Origin: Tetradesmus obliquus
Lineage: Eukaryota; Chlorophyta; Chlorophyceae; Sphaeropleales; Scenedesmaceae
NCBI GenBank assembly: GCA_030272155.1
Contig: CP126191.1
Location: forward strand, 890,501-954,500
Reading direction: 5' to 3'
DNA length: 64,000 bases
Part shown: one piece after another, positions 55,360-64,000 of the stretch
Layout of the letters: the number at the start of each line of letters is the position of its first letter
Numbering within the stretch: the first letter of the stretch is position 1
The notes under the pieces: generated by a model
The model's input: the letters and a program-made list of their open reading frames with translations, nothing else
The model's database searches: none
What the model was told of the DNA's origin: nothing
Position numbers and translations under genes: made by a program

Positions 55360-57478
55360 TGTGACTGACTCTTTGAGCTAAACCATTTTCGGCGCCCTTT
55401 TGTGGACATGCCTTGAGGCTCACTGGCTGCCATCAACTGCATATGCGGCCATACACAGCCTGTTGCTGCTACAGCAAGCCATCACCCGCAGCCTCAACTG
55501 CAGCGCACTCACATTCTTGGCCCAGGGGTTGTCCTTCTTGGCTGCGTCCACTGCTCGCTGCTTGTCTGTCAGCAGCTTTATCATGGTCTGCACTTTCTTG
55601 GGGTTTGCGGGCGCGGACTTGTTGTAGGTGTCGCGCAGGCACCAGTCGCCCTCCCAGTGCCCAATGTAGAACGTCTTGCCTGAGTTGTTGTACCTGCAGC
55701 ATGTTTGACACTTTGGCGTTTTAACGGGTTTGTTGAAATTATTCTCAGCAGCACTCATTTCAGAATCATGCAGATGTGCGTCGCATTTGTAGCGCAGTGC
55801 CTGTACCTTGCCTTGTGTGGCTGTTGCTGTCTGCACCAACACAGACATGTGCGCGCCTTGATATCTGCCTCATCCTGGCACTACACTTGCAGGCTCCATC
55901 CAAACTGTCAAGCAGGCTTGCATCCTATCGAGCTTGACATGCTGCCTCACCGCTTCAGCAGCCACACCACCAGCCTATACATCTCCTTGTAAACATCAAT
56001 GCCATCAATGTCAGTCCAAGTGATGTCACGGCCGGGCGCTGGCGTGCGGCCGGCCCAGAAGAGGAAGTGACGGAAGGGCATGTCAAATAACGTTACATAC
56101 GGCAGCTCGCCATGCGTGGCAATGGACAGCCAGCCTTTTTTGTCAAGCTCCTGCAGGTGCCAGCGCAGCACAGCGCAGTGCAGCAGGAAGGCTTGCTATG
56201 GAGAGCAGCAACAGTAACGTGGCAGCTGTGTGGCTTTCATAAGCCAGCAATTAGGTATGCTTCTCGCACACGCTGCTGTCAGCTTCGGCTACTGCTGCTG
56301 TGCAGGCGTCCGCTACCAACTTTCGTGCCTGGCAGTCAGGCACCGCCGCTGCTGCTAGAAGGTATGCAAGCAAACATGGTTGCTGCCCGTTTTGCTGCAT
56401 CCACGCCACATCAGCGAGCCACAAACAATTGCTACCGCTGCTGCTGCTGCCACCGCTGCTCTGCTGCTGATTTGCTCCAATGTCCAGAGCCAGTCGCCAG
56501 CGCAAGCCTGTCTCTGCTGTTGCTGCAGGTTGGGCACAGCGTCGCTGCTGCCTCACACACCTTGATGGGTTTGCCGTTTGCTCTCTGGTTCTTTAGGTCA
56601 AACTTGAAGCTGGTTGAGCCTGACTGTAGCAGCCGCCGCGCTGCCTCGAGCACATTATGCTCGCTGGTAAACTGATATAGCGGCATGGCCACCTGCAGCA
56701 GCGCAGGGAAAGGAGGCAGGGGCATGCGGCGTGATGCGCTGGCACTGCAGTTGAACTGCTGATAAAGAAAAGTCTGGTGAGGACATGGTGTTCATGATGC
56801 GCTCCTGAACATCAAGCACGTACTGCTGATGTTTTTGGGAGGCTTTTGTATACTCCAGCGGAGCAGACAGTGCTGCTCCCGATGCTGCTGCTGCTGCTGG
56901 CAGAGGGAGGGCAAGTGACAGCTGCTGTAGCCAACTCCCAGCACGTATGTAAACTCCTGGGGGCCATCACGCACCTGGGACCCAACAATCTTGGGGTACT
57001 GAAACACTTGAAGCTCATTCACCGGCTTTGCTGCGGCCACACGAGATGATGTGGAAGCAGGCTGTGTGGTGTTGTAGAAGGTGCACTGCTTCGCGAACGG
57101 CGGGCACTCGAACCCGATTCTGACTTTTAAAGGGTATCTTACGATCTTTGTGCACTGACCCGGTTTGCTGCAGACTTGCAGAACATTCGCAGCGTCCAGA
57201 GCTGACACCTGCGAGAAGGTGAGAGCAAGGCCAGGCAGGTTACCCCCACCGTAAGATGAATTGCAGCTGCCGCTGCAACGATCGCATTATATCGTATACA
57301 TCAGCCGGCATGCGGGGCCGTGGCTGCCCGCTCTGATCCAGTATGTTTCCCGCACCTTTTTGCTCGCAGCTGCTGCCTGAGGTGCCGTTGTTGCGCCATA
57401 ACCGGACCTTAAACAGCACAGTGCGATCAAAGCCAACACAGGGGCCAGCCTGCGTGCTGCCAGGCCCCCTGCAGGCAT
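53809..57478 (-). CDS. Secreted glycoside-hydrolase-like TIM-barrel protein
   Basis: Likely secreted carbohydrate-active enzyme; substrate unknown. Eight exons: 57478-57356, 57208-56975, 56692-56561, 56150-55951, 55693-55513, 55285-55106, 54813-54725, 54187-53809. They total 1518 nt, 505 aa, phases closing. Signal peptide: MPAGGLAARR then LAPVLALIALCCL. The body reads like a (βα)8 barrel: YQFTSEHNVLEAARRLLQSG, IATHGELPYVTLFDMPF, KTFYIGHWEGDWCLRD, VFVWHYAEANLVEQSM, VIDYVSISVGG, PRVFAGEFYFDMR, AAAAGVAWGAPHMLWWAFYDNEQ. The Glu in HWEGDW and in AGEFY would be the acid/base and nucleophile of a clan GH-A enzyme (inference; no family number can be given). No clear exon echo in its introns, though intron 7 has a non-exonic ~50-bp duplication (GTGGTGGCGTATG.CGCATGA type at about 54495 and 54652). 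Confidence 0.72.
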
Positions 57479-59093
57479 AGCGTGTGCTTCGTCTTTCTGC
57501 TGCTTCTGCACTGCGTGTATGCGATATGATCGATGTCGGAAGAATAAATGCGTCGTTTGTACCTTGGTGCACTGAGCAAGAATGCAAGGGGCGAGCTTGC
57601 GGCAATAGTAGTGGTGTCACCCGTGCACACAGCTGCCTTGGTGACACTATCAGGCTGACTGTCCTTTGACCTGCCTGACACGTTGCTTTGGTCGTGGTAC
57701 ACCACTCCTGTCAACTCCTCCCACCTCACCGTTCAGAGCTTCCGAAAACAGCAGCTTTTGGGCTGATCAGTCCGCCATTCTGTTCTACACAGCGTGCCGC
57801 ACCAGTGTACTGATGAACTCCGAGTCACCGCACTAGTGTACTGATGAACTCACCGCACTAGTGTACTGATGAACTCACCGACTGACTGCCGGCTCGTCAA
57901 GCGGCAAAACGGCTTGTGTGTGCAGCACAGCTGCTGTAGCTTGATGCATCCAACTTGAACTCCGAGTTCAAGTCCGGAGTCCGGCACGGTGCTGGCCGCC
58001 AGCACAGTGTGCCTGCGGCAAATTGAACGGCTGTAAGCCGTCACAGAAGCTTCAGACACTGACAGAACTTTGTAATGAAATTGCAACCAATGGGCAACGG
58101 AGAAGCTTCTTGAGACTCTCTGTGGCAGAACTTCGTATTGAAGTTGGCAATGGAGCCGTGCCAGCCATGCTGCCAGGCGACAGCCAGGGACCATGCCTCA
58201 ATGTAGAGATATTTACATTACAACTCTACAGTTGCAGGATACACACTTTTCACAACTTGTGCTGAGCACAATGCATCACCGTGCTTGCTCACATGTCCAG
58301 ACGAGGCCCCCGCCACTGTGGCTGAAATTCTTGAGGCTCAGATGTTATCATATCATGATGCTCTGCTCTCTAATCGGCAGCAAACCAAAGCAAAGCAGGC
58401 TAAATGACGCAAACTGCTGCAGGTGCAGCCTTGCAGCTGGCGTTGCAGAGCCGCGTGCGCATGGACCGGCCGCGGACAGAGCAAGCACGCAGCACCTCTC
58501 AAGCAGCATGAAGATCTAGTCTCCTGCAGCCCAGCTTGCTATGCACCGAACTGCATCCAGCTGAATGTGACCAGACTCAAATAGGCTGCCATGGAGACGT
58601 ACTGACCATGTAATGACCTTGCTATTTTGTAGGCCACAGCACAGCACTACACATTATGAGCTGCCAGCACCGGCATCACAGCACCCCACAACAATTCTAG
58701 CATTAAAGAAGCCCCGGCTGCGAGACTGCGGCAACTGCAGCACAGCACAACATCAGAAATCAGTTCTGAACCAGTCACGGGTGTTTCCGGACACACGATG
58801 GCGTGCCGGCTGTCAAAGTGTCAGTAAAACTATACAATGAATGATGTCCGCGCGAACTGACCTGAAGTCATTGAGTGCTCAAGCCAAACCACACCAGGGC
58901 CACCAGAGCAGCAGTTGCTGGCAGCCTCTGTTTACAATCAGAGGAAACACGGCTGCCAGCAACAGTGCTTCTGGCTAATACACTTCACAGTGCACTGCCA
59001 ATCACGGTGCTTTATCAACTCCACAAAGCAGTGCATGTGCATTTGCAAGCACCACGCTACAGACATGACCAATGCTATCACTACAACAGCATG
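57479..59093. other. Intergenic region between the two secreted-protein genes
   Basis: Promoter of the 53809-57478 gene at the left end. A 25-bp unit (GTGTACTGATGAACTCACCGCACTA without gaps) repeats about three times at 57805-57880. No gene recognised elsewhere. Confidence 0.5.
57805..57880. repeat. 25-bp tandem repeat
   Basis: Three units built on GTGTACTGATGAACTC plus ACCGCACTA; the first has an extra CGAGTC. Confidence 0.85.
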
Positions 59094-61620
59094 CTAAAAG
59101 GCTGGGGGCATGACCTGTGTATGTGCCGAGTTGGCTTGCTGGTGTGCTGCCTCTGCTGTCTGGTGCAGCACAGCCTGGGTCCGTGCCAAGTCATATGCCT
59201 CCATGAACTCACTGCTGGGATACTCCAGTCGTGCACCCCTCGGCACTGTCGCAATGAACTTCACATCAATTCCAAGTATGCTGAGGTCAGCGCATGACAC
59301 TCCCACAGGCAGGCAGTTGCAAAGGTCGCTGCTGCATCCCTCCAGCCATGAGTGCAGCACCAGCTGCACGTCCTCCTTCTCCCGCTGGTTCATGCTGGCG
59401 CTGACTGCCACTGACAGCGAGGTGTTGTGTAGCACATACGTCAGAGGCGGCTGCATGCAGAAAGGCAGTTGGCAGGCAGTAGAACGGGACACAGATTGCG
59501 TGTCGGCACTGCTGTGCCGCTATGCTGCTGGATCATGCTGCTCATGTGCACAAGCACCTTCAGCATGTAGCTGCTGATTTGACATGGTTGCCTGTCACCA
59601 GCCAAGCTGCCTGCTACACAACCAGGATTCTACCCCTTACAAACATGCTGCTGCCCATGCCATCAACATCTTTAGCCTGCCATACACACGCTAAACACAA
59701 CCGCTGCTGCTACACCTTAAGCCCTGCCTCTCGCCCTCACCTTGCATTCCAGCACTGCCGCCTTCACCTTAGCATCCATACGGTACTCCAGCAGCTGCTC
59801 AGACACAACGTACGCCGCAAGCGAGCGCACATAGTCCGAACGCTGCTCGTCTGGGCAGCCGCCAATGCAGCCTTTGCAGTCACCGCTGAACTGGAAGGTG
59901 ACTGCCAGCACCACCAGGTTTGGTGCTGGCCGGTACTCCTGGTTCCAGCACGCACTCTCTAGCTGCTGTAGCCGTGTGCCATCTGCTGAGCAGGAAGCTT
60001 CCAGCTGTGCTAGCGGGTACACCTGTGAGCAGCAGCAGCAGCAACCAGAAACGCCTAGTGTTGATGTTTCAGCATGTTATCGAGCTGCATATGTGAGGTG
60101 TATGTGGCAGCCGTTGCATGTGAGCTTGCGCATTTGCAGCACACGGCAGAGTGCCGGCTGGCCAACCTGCAACTATGGCAGAGCTCGGTTGAACAGGTTC
60201 CGGCCCTAAGCATATCTATTGCGCACACCAATTGCAGCAGCGTCGCTTGCCTGCGTGTAGTAGTAGCCTGCTGGGCCGCAGTCGCTGCACTCCCGGCCTG
60301 TTGCCGGGTCGATGTTGCCAAGCTTGTCGTACGTCTTGCCATCAATCGTGTAGCGCTCGCCATGGAAGGAGCTGTCAGCGTGCCTGAGGGGAAACAACGG
60401 GTGCAGAGCAGATGCTGAATGAGTGATGTTGCAGGACAGCCAAGTGCTGGTGGCAGCGCACTGAAGACATACCCTTTGCAGGACATGTCTTGGATTGACA
60501 TGTTCAGCATGCTAGCTGCTGCTGCCGGGGCTGGTCACTGCCCAATGAGGGCCTGATGCAACAATTGTGCAAACTGTGCTAGCCTGCTGAGCTTTATTAG
60601 CAGAGGCGTCTGCGGGTACTGCTAGCCCCACGGCCTGCGACTTCTGTCCTGCAGGACAGAGTTGCCCTCCAGCCGCATGACTCACCATCTGGCTGCCCGC
60701 AGCTGTTGCTGCTGCTGCTCGCGCCTGAACCAGCGCGGCACGCGCCCGGATGTTATGCTCTTGCAGTTGCCAGGCACCTTTGCATGCGTCTTCAGCCGCA
60801 GCTCGTGCTTGCTGATGCCGTAGTATTTGTAGCGCTCCCCCAGCCTTGCTGCCTCTGCAGCATCATAATCGCTGAGGCCATATCCGCACTCATAGCCGTC
60901 ATCACTGCCATCTGTCAGGAACTTGATGAGGCTGTAGCCACTGTCAGGTACCAATCCTTCGCATGCAACAATCTCCACAATGGACTCATGCGGCCTGAGT
61001 GGGATGTACACATCAGGCTCGCCATGGCTCTTGCACATTGCAGGAGATTTGACGCCATAGTCGTCCTCAAACGCCAGCCCTGTCACAAATCCTGCCTCAT
61101 CGTGCCAACACCCGATTGCGCCCACTTTGCCAGGTGTGTGGCATGAGTAGACGGTGTCCAGCGCATGGGCTGCAGCATGGCAGACAGATGTAGGCAGGGG
61201 TGGCAGTACAGTTGCTGAATTTTTCAGACGGTACATGCTTTGGCCTCTCGACAGCTACAGGCCCAACATACGCGTGGTGCACTATTGATCAAGGAAAGCA
61301 CAATCGTGAAAAGGTTGATTCCTTGCGTCATATGACCTGCTGTGCTGTAAAGGTGGTCAAATTGTGGCAGATGACCTGCTCTGCTGACACACTTGCTGTA
61401 CTGCTGCTGGGGCAGGACAGCAGTTTTGGAGAAGCAGCATGATGGAGGAACAGCTGCTTTTAAAACATAGTTATTCTGTGAGATCATCTGTATCGTGCGC
61501 TCTCGAAGCCTGAGGCGCCCATCATCAGCAGGTCAAGCCCAACGAACTGCCACGGACGCAGGACCCACCTGGCGAGACCAGCAGGTTGAACAACAGCGCC
61601 AGCAAGCCCACCGATAGCAT
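59094..61620 (-). CDS. Secreted cysteine-rich protein, unknown family
   Basis: Not recognised. Five exons: 61620-61569, 61169-60686, 60383-60251, 60022-59741, 59450-59094; 1308 nt, 435 aa, phases closing. Exon 1 plus the first codons of exon 2 form a clean signal peptide (MLSVGLLALLFNLLVSPAHA, cut before LDTVYSC). The mature protein has about 20 Cys, consistent with disulfides. The first third (GAIGCWHDEAGFVTGLAFED, VYIPLRPHESIVEIVACEG, GYSLIKFLTDGSDDGYECGY) has a β-rich, lectin-like rhythm. Then an EGF/GCC2-like CxxCGPAGYYY segment, and two stretches with VTFQFSGDCKGCIGGCPDEQ and LSVAVSASMNQREKEDV. Intron 3 seems to use a GC donor (CAG-GCAAGC). No exon echo. It lies in tandem with the other secreted gene; co-function is only a guess. 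Confidence 0.65.
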
Positions 61621-62750
61621 ACAGCCTAGTGAACAATACTGTTCTTGTGGTCCCTGATGTTGTCGTTGCATGTTCAGGCTTCTATCAGTGGTGCAGTTTC
61701 GAGTGTTGGTGTGGCAGGCGATGGACTGAAGAAGCGGTGTGTTGTCATTCAAGGAATTGTGCACATTGCTTCCGTTTTGCTTGCACCGCTCTCGCTCAGC
61801 GCCGCAAGAACAGCATGAGCCCCAAGTTTTTGTCAGGTTCGCAGTCAATTCATCAGAACCCTCGTCACAAGTATAAAATTGGTACAACGTGCAAGCAGGT
61901 CAATCATTGCAGGTCTATCATTGCATGCAACATAATGCGTACTCACATAGCAAGAAGGGGCCCCCCAGGACCAGCATGGCTACTTCAACTTCAGTGTTGT
62001 GGTGCTGCTGCTCCTCCTACTTGTTCTAGTATTACCTGCATTCAAAAGAAAACCTGGTCAGTGCCGCCCTCAGTAGCCACGATGGCCTGGGGGGCAACGG
62101 CACTGACGGTCTTCTGCTCCTTTGTAGTCAGAGGTAGTCCTGGTGCTGCGTTGTCAGTAACATCCTCAGTGTGTCACCTCCAGCAAAGACGTGTAAAGTT
62201 GATATTTCCTCGCAAAGAAGCAGGAGCAGCAGCAGTGGTTGTAGTACATGTGTAGGTAGGGGGATGCCTGTATACAAGTCATCAGACGGTCACAGACCCA
62301 AACTGCATACGGACCACTGAACAATCAATTGCTCTTGAAGGCGCGAATACCAATGCGTGCCTGTCCCATGTCAGAGGTGCTGCCACAGCTTGGCTCAGCA
62401 GCAGTGTGGGTGGCCAACATTCGCCGAACCCCAAGCTGCCGCGGCAAACCACACACTGTCAGTGAGCAATTTCTGTGCACGGCAAATTCACCAGTCAATT
62501 GCTTGACTGCTGTGGCATGAACCCTGGCTAACCAAATTGGTGACAACTGGCAGCACCTGCCAAGATGCAACCTGGCAGTCGATTCAGTAGCCAACCACAT
62601 TGAGACACAAACATCACAGAAACCAACCAGCCAATGCATCTTAAAGGAGATAGCGTCAGCTGCTCACAATAGTGGCTGACCATGACCTGCAATCCAGTCG
62701 ACAGAGACAGGTTCCGTGTCACCCAAACATGCTGAGCCTGGCAAACGGCA
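61621..62750. other. Region upstream of the Cys-rich gene / U2A' 3' flank
   Basis: The minus strand at about 61780-61885 codes a Cys-bearing stretch (FYTCDEGSDELTANLTKTWG, then SCCSCGAERERCKQ) that could be an exon of another secreted gene, but it has no closing model. The remainder shows nothing clear. A run GGGGCCCCCC is at about 61948-61957. Confidence 0.35.
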
Positions 62751-63767
62751 TCAGCCCTCATCCATAGCTGCCGCGCTGTCCTGCTGCTGCCGCTGCTGCT
62801 CCTCCTCCTCCTTCCTTGCAAGAGCAGAAGGCATGTCACCCGCCTTCAGCGCCTGCTCCAGCCTCCAAGCATCCTCAAGCGTCTGTGCATTCGCCACAGC
62901 AGCCTTGATGGCAGTCAGCTGCTCCGCTGATGGTGCTGCCGTGGGCTTTGCTGCTGCTGCTGCCTCGCCATTTGCGCCCTCCTCATCGCCAGCCTGCGCT
63001 GCTGCCTCATCTGTGTCCATTGCTGCTGCGGCTGCTTCAGGCAGGCCCTCGCCTGGCTCAAAGGTGTTGCCGTCCTGCTGCTGCCGCTGCTGCTGCTGCT
63101 CCAACGTGCCGTACAGCTTCTCTGCCTGCTCCCGCTCCTGCAAGCAACAACAGGTTTGCGGCACCACACACAGAGCACCGTCAGCAACTGTCAAAATCTG
63201 CCACCAGCGCCTGCAACCTGTGGGCAAGGTGTGCATGTGCACTCCAACGCTGCTGCTGTTCAAGAAACGCGCAAAGATCCCACTAACAGCCAGGGCATGC
63301 TGCTGCATCCCACCTTTTGTTTGACCTTTTTGAAGTCCAGCACCTTCAGCTTGGGGCACCTGCTGATGGTGTACAGCCTGGCAGCATGACCGCAAATGAA
63401 AACAGCGACATGTTGTGAGTTGGCGCAAATGAGACGTGGCAATTGACGCGACATAATGGCAATGTCCATTTTAGTGGTGACAGCACAGGATGGACCAAGG
63501 CAGCTGCTGCGGGCGCTGTACTTAAAAGACAGGCATTGAGAACGACGCCACAATGTATGCTTGCAGGATGCTGGCAAAGAAAGGTGCAGCACAATTATGT
63601 ACTGTCCTGCAACGTGGCAAAGGCAGCCAAGCTGACGTGCAACCATGCGGCGTGTTCGTTGCATGCTGTGTGCTGCTGCCGCACCTGTACTCCTTCTTGA
63701 GTGCCACTGGGTTGCCTGAGATGCTGAGCGTGGTCAGCTTCGGCAGTGATGACAGCGGGTCAATGTC
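62751..63767 (-). CDS. SNRPA1: U2 small nuclear ribonucleoprotein A' (C-terminal part)
   Basis: Leucine-rich-repeat partner of U2B'' on stem-loop IV of U2 snRNA in the spliceosome. The gene runs off the right edge. Exons seen: 63767-63685, 63377-63315 and 63137-62751 (stop). They read as the end of the LRR domain (DIDPLSSLPKLTTLSISGNP, VALKKEYR), the LRR cap (LYTISRCPKLKVLDFKKVKQ) and the tail (EREQAEKLYG, TFEPGEGLP, AEQLTAIKAAVANAQTLEDA, RLEQALKAGDMPSA). All three match the order and spacing of animal and plant U2A' (NPVxxKxxYR, VRVLDFxKVK, IKxAIANAxTLxExxRL). The tail is enlarged by Gln and Ala/Glu/Asp runs and ends SAAAMDEG. No echo is evident in the two introns seen. Confidence 0.92.
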
Positions 63768-64000
63768 CTGCAAGCACAGCGAAACCAGGTCCGTGTTTGA
63801 CTGCAGGACAGTCGAATGGCATTTAGCTGCGTAAGAGAAGACTTGTTGGTCTTGCAATTGCTTCAGCTGCCGCCAAAAAACCCCGGGATGCGCAGCTACT
63901 GCTTCCTGCAACAGCCGAGTGCTCAACAAAAAAAGGGTCCCTTCACCCCCATCAGCCCCTCCTGTAGCTGCTAACACGTGTTACGTGCTGCTGTTGAGGC
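63768..64000 (-). other. U2A' intron continuing past the window edge
   Basis: Pyrimidine-rich on the gene strand before the acceptor at 63768; contains no recognisable U2A' exon, so the N-terminal LRR exons lie beyond 64000. Confidence 0.6.

Noticed and set aside
61775..61887. Cys-rich minus-strand piece as first exon of the 59094-61620 gene
   Set aside because: The gene already has a clean signal-peptide exon at 61620-61569 that splices in phase; this piece does not fit the model.

Overview
This is nuclear DNA from a eukaryote, most likely a chlorophyte green alga of the Chlamydomonadales/Volvocales type. The genes are intron-rich (up to 12 exons) with GT-AG junctions. CAG/CTG runs are everywhere and give Ala-, Gln- and Ser-rich inserts. 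Histone H3 genes carry introns, TGTAA-type polyadenylation signals can be found, and one degenerate stretch contains the Chlamydomonas-type telomere word CCCTAAAA. Nothing looks bacterial or organellar. The species cannot be fixed from sequence alone; the CTG-rich, duplication-rich style would fit something like Haematococcus, but that is only a guess.

Layout. 1-1948: repeat-rich, gene-free. 1949-4081 (-): secreted M14 carboxypeptidase, 2 exons. 5731-13044 (-): mitochondrial propionyl-CoA carboxylase beta chain, 12 exons closing to 566 aa. 13622-19402 (-): UFL1, the UFM1 E3 ligase, 9 exons closing to 807 aa. 19852-24909 (+): DUF3700/aluminium-induced-protein-like gene, 6 exons, 306 aa, divergent from UFL1. 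26432-27414 and 28782-29815 (+): tandem histone H3 genes, the first a substituted variant. 31319-39756 (+): GFAT (glutamine:fructose-6-phosphate aminotransferase), 12 exons, 731 aa. 41298-42482 (+): orphan two-helix membrane protein. 44474-46987 (+): unresolved gene fragments. 48489-51120 (-): polyglutamine protein, 3 exons, 468 aa. 53809-57478 (-): secreted glycoside-hydrolase-like protein, 8 exons, 505 aa. 59094-61620 (-): secreted Cys-rich protein, 5 exons, 435 aa. 62751 to the right edge (-): 3' half of the U2 snRNP A' gene. Exon junctions were read by hand; reading frame closes across every intron in the models for which aa totals are given.

The genes are unrelated housekeeping functions (propionate/odd-chain metabolism, UFMylation, hexosamine synthesis, chromatin, splicing) and do not form a pathway.

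The striking signal is structural. From 2 to 39.5 kb, and again at 49.5 kb, the introns hold about 30 sets of tandem partial copies of exon edges, here called exon echoes. Copies of an exon's head, with its 3' splice site, lie only upstream of the real exon. Copies of an exon's tail, with its 5' splice site, lie only downstream. Periods are about 105-150 bp (one 327-bp higher-order array, one exact 126-bp array), and several arrays decay with distance from the real exon. Echoes also run past two stop codons, so they arise at the DNA level. The H3 introns and the 53.8-63.8 kb genes lack clear echoes and act as internal controls. Further finds: a variant H3 lacking T11, S28 and K122, a foldback MITE, a TIR element inside an intron, two abutting palindromes, and a diverged dispersed repeat pair.
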